Shown: positions 11,837 to 22,121 of the stretch, piece by piece
Layout of the letters: each line of letters opens with the position of its first letter
Position numbering within the stretch: the first letter of the stretch is position 1
Assembly (NCBI GenBank): GCA_038503035.1
Contig: JAVSML010024622.1
Location: 919,097 to 983,096, forward strand
DNA from: Crocodylus rhombifer
Lineage: Eukaryota; Chordata; Crocodylia; Crocodylidae
Direction: 5' to 3'
Length of the DNA: 64,000 bases
Program-made: the position numbers and the translations under genes
Notes under the pieces: model-generated
Databases searched by the model: none
The model's input: only the letters and a program-made list of their open reading frames with translations
Told to the model about the DNA's origin: nothing

Positions 11837-14800
11837 GTAAGTCCCCAGGGAGCTTGTGTAAGCCACTGCAGTAGAGTTACAATCTCTCTCCAGGTCCTGG
11901 GGGGAAGTTGGTAGAAAGGCGAGTTGAGGAATGACCAGTGAGGATGTGGAAACTTACCTGCTTGGAGAGCACGATTGCACTTCATGAGATGTGTTAGGGC
12001 TTTGGAATTTGTTTTCATTCTGCATCAGAACAAAAATTAGACTTTTCTGATATTTTTGCAAAATGTATGTGTGCGAGAGATTCAACAAAGTAGGGTCCCC
12101 TCATGTCCTAGGTGAATGCCCTAGAACAAGGTGACTGCTTATTCTGAGGCCTCTTTCTCTCTCATTTTGACCAGAAATCCCATTCTGAATGTGAGAAACC
12201 TTCCTGATGAAAGTTTTGTCAAATCCAAGTGTTGTACTAAATTTAGTTAAGGGGTGGGTCAAATGGAAATGAAATGATTGGTGAGACTAGTCTGGTCTCA
12301 GATCCAAATTTATTGAACACATAGGTCATACTGAGATTTAAGCAAGGCTTTAAATTCAACACCCAGCTTCTAAGCAAACCCTAACAGTCAATATAGATAT
12401 TCTTACAAGAGTCTTTCAGTGGACACAGTGATTTCATCTGGCCAGGCATCCATCACGGCACCAGGGTTCAAGTACTTGCTGTTTCTTTTCCTGTGTATCA
12501 CTGTCCCCCAACTTTAAGTTTTTATCCTAGGTTTTTAGATACTTTTTTACACTTCTCTTCCGTATGTCCCATATACAGTTATGTCATACATATTCACCAA
12601 TCACCTTTTACGGTGGCCATTTTCTTGTCAGGCTGTTGTCAGCATTCCGTTGTCTCAGGGAGCTAAACTACATCCTCTTTTAACTTCCTTGCTGACATGA
12701 GTTATAAAGAGGTTACCCTAAACTGTGACCCACTTGCTTGGCTTTTAGTTAGTAGCATTAGTTATGTCAAGGCACAAAATGACATTGCTTGTGCTAAGCA
12801 TTTTGCTAAGGTGGCTTTCAGAACTACACAAGACTTCTCTGCAAAAAGTTTGTTTAGATAAATCAGAATTTTTGGTGGAAAAGAAATGTTGTTGTAAAAT
12901 CAGTGGTAACAGTTATACTTAGGCCCTTTATGCCACAATGTCAATAAATTAAATTTGCACTCTCTTTAAGGCTCATTTACAGGTCATGGGAACACAGACA
13001 AATTGCCATGAGCTAAAGAAGTGAGGAAGATTCATAGCATGCCAGCAGCTCTTGGATGATTGCCTGTGTGCTTGTTCTCAATGTACAGTAATCAAAAGAG
13101 GGCGAGGCAGAAGGGAGGGCAGGCTGGCACCTTTATAGATCTACTGGTTTAGAGGCATGAGCATTCACATAAATAGGCTTTGAATGTTGACATTTTAAAT
13201 GCTTGACATGGACTAACTAAAGCCAGTGCATTTGGAGGAGGGTGAGTGTGGTGGCTTTGTGTTCAGAGTCAAGGGTGCTGTTCAGACACAGGGTGCAAGG
13301 AGAGAAAAGGGGAAAAGCTGCTTCTCCAAGAAAGAGAGAGAGAGAGAGCCTCATTTCAGTCTTCATTATCTGGGTATAAATCTTGAGTGAGTTCATATAA
13401 GCACATGACCTCACAAGGGAGACAAAGGGGGGCAGTTTGTATTGCATGTATGCCCTCAGGAGCTAGTCAGAGATCCCCACTGTATACGGATCATGGGGAG
13501 AGGATCCAGGGCAACTGGGGTTTTATAGGTTATAATTAACACCTTAAACTATGGGCAAAGGCCTGTAAAGCAAGACAGTTCAAATTGTGGATCTCTCATA
13601 TGCTGTCAGTGAACTGCCCCATTCAGTGTCCTCATTCATAATTCCTACTGAAGTCAAGGAGGATACAGGGTGTACAGCAGCTCCAGGTATTGCTCAGCAT
13701 CTTGCAGGCTCAAGCTCATTAAGGAGACAATTTTTAATCCATTTTTTTAATTCCACCTAATTTTCTGTTTTCCTTTGGTTTGGTATAAACATTCTTCTGC
13801 ATTTCTTGTAACCCATTAAAATGCTGCATCAATGTATAGAAACACATTGTTTTCCCAAGTAAAGGCATGGTGAAACAAACAGGGAGTATTAAGGATGGAA
13901 TACCTACTTTGAAACTATGTAGCATAGTTTCTTATTAGTAATACAAATTATTGTATTAGTAATACAAAAAAAATATATATTTAAGCATGTGTGGCATAGT
14001 CCCTTTAGTTTAGGTTAGTGTATCTCAATGTAAAACCAGTGAAAACAGTACAGCTAAACCTCAGAGTGTATGTTCTAACAACTGTTTCTGTCTTCTGACA
14101 GCAGCTTTAGCTTTTCTTTTTTAAATAAGGACATTTTAGACCTGCCAGTGTCAGCCAGACGCCTTTCAAATAAAGTCTTTCTTATACATCAAATCTTAAC
14201 TAAGCTCAGCACTTATTCTCTTTTCAAGAGAAAAGAGGCCTGTGTTTGAATGTTGCATATGACTACGCTACTAGAACGACTAAATCATTAATGGGAATAA
14301 AGGGCAAGAATTGGGCACTTCATTTTTAAAACTGTTTAAAGGGACTTAGAATTTAACCATTAATCCACATATTTTCCTTACTGTACCTCTTTGTTTACAC
14401 CCAGAGAAGGTGTCTGTCTCCAAGTGAATATATTCTCGTGGAATCTGTCTAATTAGCTTTGCTTGCTGTGCATACAGAAAATGAAACAGGTGAAAGGTCT
14501 CACTGTAATACTCAGGGCAGAAATGGACATACTATAATTCATTTTATATAATAAAGAAAGGGCATTATTTCTGTGGCCTCTAGGCTATCCTGCTTATGCT
14601 GAAATTGCCCAGATGTTGTGCCCTTCCAAGGATGCTGTGAGGACATCCATTTGATGGACTTTTTGAAAAGGACTGAGTTGGCTTCCCACAAGCAAGGGGT
14701 GGATGCGTTTCTGTAGGTGTCTGACTGTGGAGCCAGCCTTAGGGGTGAGTGATGTGGGTGACTGACCAGGGTGCCGTGGTCAGGGGGGCACCAACACAGA

Positions 14801-17097
14801 CACATGAATGCACACCTGCAAGCAGCCTGTGCTCACAGCAGTGTTCTTCCACCACCCGAATCCATCCCACCCTGGCCAACCCCCATTCCAGGCAGGAGGA
14901 GTGGGGCCCAGCCCAGCCCTGCCTACCCCCCACCTCCAGTCACCTCTCAGAAGGAGCTGGACCAGGTATGTGTAGGCAGGGTGGCGCCTGCTTCAGTCGG
15001 CCCACCTTGATCCTGCACAGCAGCAGTGGTGCCTGTCTACCCGCCTGCCTGATGAATCACGCTGCTTTGCCTCCCTGCTGGACTGTGCCACATGCCCCTG
15101 CCCACCTGCATCTGCCTGCAGCAGCACCACTGACTTGCGGGGAGGAGGGCTGGGCTGAGCCCACTCCTCCTGCCTGGAACGGGGGTTGGGGGCTTTAATC
15201 CGGGGGTTTGGGGACTGTCATTGTCTTGTAGTGATGTGGCAGGCCTTAGATAGACCTTTATATATTACTTCAAATAAACAGCTCCTGCTGATTCTTAGTT
15301 GGACTGAGGACACGTGGCAGCTTTCAGGGTCAAGCCCAATCTGTATAGGACTTTGAAGAACACAACTCCACTCTTCTCCTGATGATAACCTCTTTAAAAA
15401 AAAACAGAAGTTCAGAAACTTCAAGCTGTTACTGTTTGTACTTTCTCAGTGCAAATGTAACAGAGTTTCTTGAGCTTGAGGCAGCTGTTGCTCTTTAAAA
15501 TGCAGTCAGGTTTCCATAAAACCATGAAGCTGTTCCAAATCACATAGGAAAGCAGCAGGCTGACTTTTTCCAGCTGTGTTATCTAAGGGCTGGTCTACAG
15601 GGGGCACCTGGAGAAGCTAAAGCAAATCAGCTGGTGAAGTTGACATCCCTCAGTCAAACTGTGTTAAGTGCCTTTGTAGATAGTTTCATACCAGGAATAA
15701 AGTGGCTTGGATTGTTAAATTTTAGTGTGTATTGTAATATAAGGCCATTTGTATGAGAACATCAAACATGTTGTTATAAGGTGGTTTAATTCTTGCAGGC
15801 TGACTCAGCCAGCTGATCCTGGCTGCCCCAGTGGGCAGGAGCTGTAGATGCATGAAACTACAGTGCCTATTGCAGTTTAACATTTGTAAATGCCAACAGT
15901 GACTTTTCTGAGGTACTGTATTTATTTGCATACTACACCACCCTTCCCCCAAGAATTAGCTTTCCAAAATCATGGTGTAGTTCTTAAGTGGGGAAACTGA
16001 TTTTCTGCCCAGAATAGAAGCACCCTGCCTTGATTTCTTCTCCTTAGTGCAGCAGCCGTGGCAGCTGAGGGAGTCAGTTGACTTAATGGTTCAGTTCTTT
16101 CACTCTACGGTGTTAACCATCTCTCCTTTTTAAGTGTCTTGATGTTCTACTAATCAAACTAACCTTTCTTAGGCCAATCTTGTAGCCTGCTAGCTGCTTC
16201 TGGTCTCTCCCCTCCTATTTTACAGCCCTGGAGACTCTTTAGCTTTTTTCAGAATCATAGATCCACCCAGTGACCACTGACAGAAGTACAGCTCCCCAGT
16301 GTAACTCATGGTACTTTGCAGGAAGCTCCATAAATTACAGTGTTCCCCCCGACCCAACAGATGTTTGCTGTTGGGTCCAGGGGTTTGGAGGATCAAGCTC
16401 TAGTTTGAAGCAATTATCTGTGTGTCTGCAGCAGCTCTCCCCTAGCCTTGTACCTCCCTCCTCCCAGCTCCAGTGCTGTCTTCAAAATGGGACAGGGAGA
16501 AGGGAGGGGAGGGAGTTCTGTCTGGGGTTTGCCCAGCTTGTGTTGGAGGGTGGGATGGGTGGATTGGAGCCCCTCCACCTCAGGCAGGCTCCAATTCACT
16601 GTATCAGCCCAGCCCTGCTTCCAGCACACGCTGACAGATGTTAATGAAGGCGCTCTACTTTGGAGTGCCTTCATCTGAACCCTCATTAATTGAGGGTTCA
16701 GATTGTTGTGTGATTGGGCACTTCTACAGTGCTCTGCAGCCATACATTTCTGTAACAGCATGGCTGTAGAGTGCTTCTAAGGGGCTGATCACGTGACATG
16801 TAACTTCTGTCTGTGCCCATGGGGACCAGTCTTTAGCAGCAGGTTGGGTTTCAGCTTTTAGTTGAGAAGCAAAGGGAAAGTAAGTTAGCTAAAGATTAGG
16901 TTCTGTTACTGCTCTCTACAGCTATAGCTCTGGAAAAATCTTTTTTTTTCTTCATTCTTCTTTTTAAAAACAAAGGTGCATATAATATTTGGGGGTATGT
17001 TGCATGTGAGAAAATATGGTACTTAATGAAAAGGGCTATGTCCTGGGACTTATTGATTTCTTGCATAGTGCAGCTTTATTGACTATTCTATTCTTAG
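11837..17097 (+). other. Non-coding stretch, expected to contain one more TATDN3 exon
   Basis: I could not find the exon expected to carry the late TatD Asp motif (ETDSP-like). An (AG)n run lies at about 13,329-13,348. A segment at 14,138-14,216 resembles 8318-8400. About 14,740-15,190 is GC-rich with chance ORFs only. Nothing else is supportable. Confidence 0.35.
13329..13348. repeat. (AG)n microsatellite
   Basis: A run of about ten AG units. Confidence 0.9.
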
Positions 17098-17205
17098 GAG
17101 AGAAATGAACTGGAGAAGATCTGCAGTGAAAGGAATATCATTAGAAATAGTCTGCAAAATTTATCAATGTTTAAAAGGACAGTTCGGCAAAAAATGAATG
17201 TCTGA
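17098..17205 (+). CDS. TATDN3: Possible terminal TATDN3-like exon
   Basis: After acceptor ctattctattcttag the frame reads GERNELEKICSERNIIRNSL then QNLSMFKR… to a TGA at 17,203-17,205. The spacing of the C-terminal QN…F…K residues resembles the last helix of TatD proteins, where S/T-x-N-A-x-x-L-F is usual. The similarity is weak. An unrelated coiled-coil exon or a chance ORF remains possible. Confidence 0.35.
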   Translation, partial: ERNELEKICSERNIIRNSLQNLSMFKRTVRQKMNV

Positions 17206-17369
17206 AACAAGGTGTTTTTTGTGTGTGTTTAACTTATTCATTTACATTGCTCATACCATGTGTGACAGTGCAAATGGGAAATTGAAAATTTGTTATAATT
17301 AAAATAATCACTGTGTCTCAGTCTGAAAAATCCAGCAGTTGTATGTATTGTATTTATACCAAAAAAAGT

Positions 17370-17370
<1 letters not shown>

Positions 17371-17407
<37 letters not shown>

Positions 17408-17420
17408 GTCCGTCCGTCCC
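17371..17420. repeat. Microsatellite (TG)n followed by (CCGT)n
   Basis: About 17 TG units (17,372-17,405) run directly into three to four CCGT units. The compound structure is visible in the raw sequence. Confidence 0.95.
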
Positions 17421-17514
17421 CTTCTTTCTCAGACACCTTACCTGGTATGGACTGAAAGATTGCAGCTGGTGCAAATATGTTAAAAAAATATATTTAAAAT
17501 AAAGTTATACCTGT

Positions 17515-19560
17515 GTGGGCCATTGAATCAGCAAAAACAGGATGTGGCAGAGCACCTTTGGGTGTTTGCCACTTTAGGGGCTTGTGCAGGCTGTGAGGCA
17601 GCCTGCAGGTGATGGTAAAGCCAATCAGGTAGTCTCACAACACCCAGGAGGCCACCTAATTGGAGCAAGGTGGAGCAGCCACGATATAATAGCAAGCCCT
17701 GAGGAGCCGAGCCGCAAGTAGCTGCAGGGATGATGCTGGAGTAAGATCACCCAGCTGGAGATCTGCTGCTCCCAGGAATACTGTGGCAGCCAGGAACTAT
17801 GGGGGAGGAGGAGGTTCCTAGGGACCCAATGGGGTCCCAAGCCCCGAGGAAATGGCTATGGACCTAAGGAAAGCTAGGCCAGCTTAAGGAAGAGGGTTAA
17901 AGAGTGTGGGCCTACTGAGGGGCTAGGCAAGCCCGTGATTAGAAATGGCTGTGACTTAGGCCAGGGGCTCAGATGAGTCTAGTGGAGTAAGGGCTGCCAG
18001 ACATAAGATCTCTGGGGGCACTAGGCAAGCCTGGGAGAGTTGATGGCTTTATGGTGGGGCCAAGGGAGGATCCCTGCTGAGTAGGAAGGTCAGCTCCTGC
18101 TACACTGATGCTGGGGAATCTCAACTGGTCAAAGCAAGGGGCCAGGGCCGAAGGGCAAGTGAGCCCATTACCTGGGGCAGGTCAGGGCTGTGGAGAGCTA
18201 CTGGCACCCCGACTGGCCTGGAGGTGGGGCTAGAGCCTAAAAGAGGCTGAAGATTCCTTCAGTGGGGGGACATCATGGCCAAAGACAGGTAGGTGGTCAG
18301 CAAGCCAGCATGCTGAGATGATGGAGGCTGAGGCCCAGTTTCCTGAGGGGGAGGTATCCTACAAGGGGCCTGAGAGTGAAAGGGCCAGTGACTGAGGGTA
18401 GGTTATGAGATGGAGGCTGCAACAGAGTGCCCAGGAGTTAGTAGCCCAGGGAGAACATCCAGGAGCCCAGTGAGGAGAAGAAGGACCAGGGTAGGTAGGT
18501 CTGCAGTGGTCCTGGGGAATGACCTAAAACTACACCCTGCTGTGGTAGGATGGTGTGGTGGGGAAGTCCCCAGGAAAAGCCACACCAGAGCCTTCCTGTG
18601 AAAGGCGAGGATGGGGCACTGGAAAGCCTCAGCCCCACTGCCTTGCAGCTGACCCTGTGGAGGGGAAAGTCTAGGGCAGCACATCCTGAGAGAAAAGCAC
18701 CAAGCTTCGGTGACAGCATAGGGGCCAAGAGGGCTTGAGACCCAATATGTGTTGAGTGAGACCTAGTGGGAGGCCTGAGTGAGAGTGAGGCTTGGGCAAC
18801 AGCACAGGGGCCAGGAGGGCTCAAGGCCCAACACTTAGATGAGAGTGAGGCCTAGTGGGAGGCCTGAGTAGGAGTGAGATCCAGGTATGTCCACAAATGC
18901 CTGAGGCCAGAGTGGACTGTAGGCTGTTAGGTGTCCAGGCCTACATGTTGACAGACACCTGACGCCCAAGGGGCGTAAGGCCCAGAAGCTGTGGTGAGGA
19001 GGTATGAGTTGAGACCCCAGTGAGGGGGCAGACTTGAAGGCTGCTGGAGGCCACGCAGAGTAGAGTCCAAGGGGGCATGAAGCACTATGCATAGGCTGGC
19101 CGAAGCAGAGGCCGCTAGTGAGGGAGCATTCAGCCAAGGCATGTCTATGGACACCTGAGGCTAAGTTTGGGCCAGGGGCTGAGTGCAGCCCAGCAGTGGG
19201 GTCGGGGGAGTAATAGTAGAAGTGATTTTGGATGCCATCTGCAAGGCATGGGGCATGGCAAAGGGGAGGTTGGAGCTGTGTATTATGCCCTTGGCATCAT
19301 GGCGTTAAATGGGCAGCCTCCTGTTTTTTCCATCTGGTTTAGATACATCAAGGTGTGGCAGATGAATCAGGGTAGACTGCCCTAGACAGATGGGTGGGCT
19401 GATATTGTGACTGGTCCCAGGATGACCCCCTTTCACACAGGATAAGAGCATGCTTATATACTTTCTCTCCCAAATACAGTGCCCAGCCCCTGACTTACAC
19501 CATCAAGGGTGAGTACCTTTCTCTTTTGAACTCTGCCTGGGGTCACCCCATGATTTCTTG
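17515..19560. repeat. Unclassified G-rich block with internal tandem duplication
   Basis: A 2-kb block of distinctly G- and AGG-rich composition. It begins near gtggcagagcacctttggg and has a similar gtggcagatgaatcagg near its other end. Two copies of an approximately 100-bp unit, sharing ggggccaRgagggctYRag and gtgggaggcctgagt, lie in tandem at about 18,700-18,890. No long ORF or RNA gene was recognised. It looks like an interspersed or satellite-derived repeat of unknown class. Confidence 0.4.
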
Positions 19561-19590
19561 ATTTATTTATTTTAAATGAGCACAGATGAA

Positions 19591-19805
19591 CAGGGATCCT
19601 GGTTTTCTCCGATAAAAAAAAAATCCTCAATGTTCGGTTAAAAAAAAGTAATCCACATTTTTTAGTGGTTAAAATGAAACACCACTAAATATAGATATCT
19701 ATATAGTAATCATATTTCATTTAAATCATGGAAAAATGTGGATTTGAGGTTACTCTTTTAACCGAAAATTAGGGATTTTTTTATCAAAGAAAACCAGGAT
19801 CACTG
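19591..19805. mobile_element. Fold-back hAT-like MITE, 215 bp
   Basis: Almost the whole element is an imperfect inverted repeat. The left arm starts CAGGGATCCTGGTTTTC and the right arm, reverse-complemented, starts CAGTGATCCTGGTTTTC; pairing continues for about 85 nt (gataaaaaaa, ttcggttaaaa, atccacattttt). The CAG start and flanking octamers cagatgaa (19,583-19,590) and caggtgag (19,806-19,813), 6 of 8 identical, suggest hAT origin with an 8-bp target duplication. The transcript would form a long hairpin. Confidence 0.75.
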
Positions 19806-20122
19806 CAGGTGAGCAGGCCCTTTCCCCAGGAGGGCACTGTTGAACTTGATGAGGGCACTGTTGAACATGTAGTCTTTGATTTCCAGACAAATGGAAAGAG
19901 TGGCCTTCTGTCTTGTACTGTTTATGTGTCTGGCCTGAAATCTTGAAGCCTCCTCTGTGGCTGCAGGCTCTTGTGCTGCTCTCATACCCCACCCCTGGTT
20001 CAGCTACCAGCCTTGCAACGGACTGGGTCGGGCCACAGGCACTACGTGATGCCCTGACCAGATTTGGGCCAGACTCATCCACCCACACACACAGAGACTC
20101 CAACTGCTCAGACCGAGGCAAG

Positions 20123-20610
20123 TGTTGCCGGCACAAGGTGCCTGAGGGAGGCAACAATTGGGTTCATTGCCCGGTGTGTGTCGCGCCAATAAACACACTG
20201 GGGGGAGAAGTAGACAGAGTTTATTTGAGCTCAAGTAAAAGGCGCAGGGAGACTGTATGGTCTCAAATCCTGCGCCCCTAGCCCTGCAACAGTGTATATT
20301 TATACCCTGGTCACTTTCTGCAGTATTTTTCCACTAGCTGGCTCCCACCCACCCGCTTTCCCTCCTCCCTTCTGTCTCTGAGCGGTGCCCTTGCATTCCA
20401 CAGATAACAGTTTTTAGGGAGTTTCAGCTTGCTTGTTACTCATCCTGTTTTCCAGTATTACAGGAGGTTACAAAAAGTTCAAAGAAAGGGTTACAAAGGT
20501 TTGGGGGGGGGGGACCTGGCTCGCCTGGGCCTAGAGCAGAGGGGCTTCATCGACACTCGTGGTCTTCCATCCCTCTGAGTTACCTAGGGTTATGCCCAGT
20601 GACACCAACA
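20123..20610 (-). repeat. 3' LTR of ERV copy 1
   Basis: 488 bp, about 97% identical to 29,239-29,727. On the minus strand it carries a TATA box (TATAAATA, 20,297-20,304) and a polyadenylation signal AATAAA (20,220-20,225), giving U3-R-U5 order. It begins TGTTGGTGTCACTGG and ends GCCGGCAACA. A long G-run near 20,502 differs in length from the partner LTR. Confidence 0.95.
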
Positions 20611-20622
20611 ACTCCCCGCTTT
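20611..20622 (-). promoter_or_regulatory. Polypurine tract of ERV copy 1
   Basis: AAAGCGGGGAGT on the minus strand lies directly upstream of the 3' LTR. This is the expected place and composition for the primer of plus-strand DNA synthesis. Copy 2 has AAAGGGGGGAGT at the same place. Confidence 0.85.
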
Positions 20623-20630
20623 GAGAATAC

Positions 20631-22082
20631 TTAACAAAGTTTTAGCTGAGTTTTCTCATATTCTGAAGATAAAAGACGATTAAGTGTTTGGGAACTGGGA
20701 TCTTCAATGCAGGGGTATAGTGAAGCGCTCAGGGAGGGGGATACACAGACTTTGTGCAGGAGGGCATTACAGCACGCAAATAAGAGGAGGGTAATTAAAC
20801 ACAACACAACACCGGTGACCAGGAGGTGAAGGATGCCCGTTCCTAGGCCTCCGAGGTTGGGCAACCAGCTCCAGAGAGAATCGAAAACAGTGGGTTCACG
20901 TTCCTGACTTTTCCACTGCTCAAAAGCCTGTTCGGCTGACAAAATGTGTTTGTTAATATCTTGGGAATTTTCAGGAATGTATGTACAACATTCGTTACCG
21001 ATTAAGGCACATACTCCACCTTGAGAAGCTAAGACATAGTCTAGCGCTTGTCTATTCTGAAGGGATAACAACCGAAGTTGGTAAATCTCAGAATTAAGGC
21101 TCTTTTCAATAGTTAAGGTGTCATTGGCAAATTTTGTAAGAAACGTGGAAAGTTGACGATACAGCTTGGCTAACCGGCCCACTCCATACGACAGGAGAAG
21201 GATCATGCCAAATCTGTCTCCCTCACTAATAGGTGGCGGAGTTGCATAGAGGGGTCTTTGGCGTCTTGGGTGGCCAGGTGGGAGGTGGGTTAGAACTCGA
21301 AGGGGAGGGGCAAGAAACCCTATGTAGCAACTTCCATACCAGCCATCAGGTAGCCATTTGTAGGCCGAGGTACCACAAATCCAAAAAGTTTCTCCATTTC
21401 CTGCCATCCCATTGCCTCCTTTTTGCATACCTTTTGATTGGTTTTTGTACAAGAAGAAAAATCCTTCTCCAGTATCATGCCCAGAGCTATTATAAAGTGG
21501 AATAGACACATTTTGCATGGTAGTTAAATAATATTGACAAGAGCTATTTCCAGCATACCACGTATGATTGGTCGTCTGGTTTTGGGCAATACATAATAGT
21601 CCAGGTGGAACTGAACGTAACCGGATAGGTGGTGGGGTATGGGAACTATTCCAAATAGGATACCAAGAAGAGTTTGAAAGACTAAAAGGGGCTTCTTTTG
21701 TACAATTATCGGCTAGATGAGGCCAACCAGGATTGCCAGTGACATTATAAGTGGGAGAATAAGGAGAAAAATTGGAAACATTGAATTGGGTGTAATTCAA
21801 GGCTATCTCTTCTTGACAAATATCTGACCAGTTACTAGGAATGGCTCGCCATGGGAGCCCTGCAGCGTGATAAGGGATTTGGGAACATATCCAACAGTTA
21901 GATAGGTTAAACTCACGGGCAAAAGTAACCTTCAGTGCTTTGTAGGTGTTTGTAACAAGGTTTGCTGGGTCCCCTCCCCACCCTGCATGTAAGGAGAATG
22001 TAGTAAAAGGTAACAGGAAAAGAAAGCCTACAGTAAAAAAGAAAAATGTTACAGTAGTTTTGAAACTTAAACTGGAATTCAT
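20631..22082 (-). CDS. env: Intact ERV envelope ORF (SU-TM), 483 aa
   Basis: An uninterrupted envelope glycoprotein frame from ATG to TGA-free end. Visible parts: a hydrophobic signal peptide (about 8-33); SU with a CWIC motif at 63-66, the CXXC used for SU-TM disulfide exchange; about 14 N-glycosylation sequons; a furin-type RRQR at 273-276; a hydrophobic fusion-peptide-like stretch from about 291; a heptad and immunosuppressive-like segment LQNRQALDYV (341-350); CX6CC with Cys 358, 365 and 366; a transmembrane helix about 414-440; and a cytoplasmic tail of about 43 residues. SU is short for the class. The start overlaps no pol sequence; the integrase ORF ends 39 nt upstream. The same gene in copy 2 is broken. 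Whether it is expressed or co-opted cannot be seen here. Confidence 0.93.
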   Translation of the reverse strand: MNSSLSFKTTVTFFFFTVGFLFLLPFTTFSLHAGWGGDPANLVTNTYKALKVTFAREFNLSNCWICSQIPYHAAGLPWRAIPSNWSDICQEEIALNYTQFNVSNFSPYSPTYNVTGNPGWPHLADNCTKEAPFSLSNSSWYPIWNSSHTPPPIRLRSVPPGLLCIAQNQTTNHTWYAGNSSCQYYLTTMQNVSIPLYNSSGHDTGEGFFFLYKNQSKGMQKGGNGMAGNGETFWICGTSAYKWLPDGWYGSCYIGFLAPPLRVLTHLPPGHPRRQRPLYATPPPISEGDRFGMILLLSYGVGRLAKLYRQLSTFLTKFANDTLTIEKSLNSEIYQLRLLSLQNRQALDYVLASQGGVCALIGNECCTYIPENSQDINKHILSAEQAFEQWKSQEREPTVFDSLWSWLPNLGGLGTGILHLLVTGVVLCLITLLLFACCNALLHKVCVSPSLSASLYPCIEDPSSQTLNRLLSSEYEKTQLKLC

Positions 22083-22121
22083 ACTGTTAATTTTAAACTT
22101 TTCCCCTTTTAAACAGCAACT

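Larger units (their letters stand above)
1459..17205 (+). pseudogene. TATDN3: TATDN3-like gene, six recognised exons, probably decayed
   Basis: Six short plus-strand exons align in order with TATDN3, a TatD-family metal-dependent hydrolase or DNase: 1459-1532, 6001-6077, 8221-8327, 9736-9790, 11724-11836 and 17098-17205. TATDN3 lies upstream of FLVCR1 on the same strand in human, which supports the assignment. Signs of decay: the 9736-9790 exon ends in phase 0 (donor gttaat) while the next exon needs one carried base, so the joined reading frame breaks. The 8221 exon is poorly conserved in its second half and looks like a pair of compensating frameshifts. The family's conserved AIGE is AIEE. 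The exon with the loop after the first recognised exon, and the exon with the late catalytic Asp, were not found. It could instead be a fast-evolving functional gene with misread junctions. The assignment is more certain than the pseudogene status. Confidence 0.55.
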
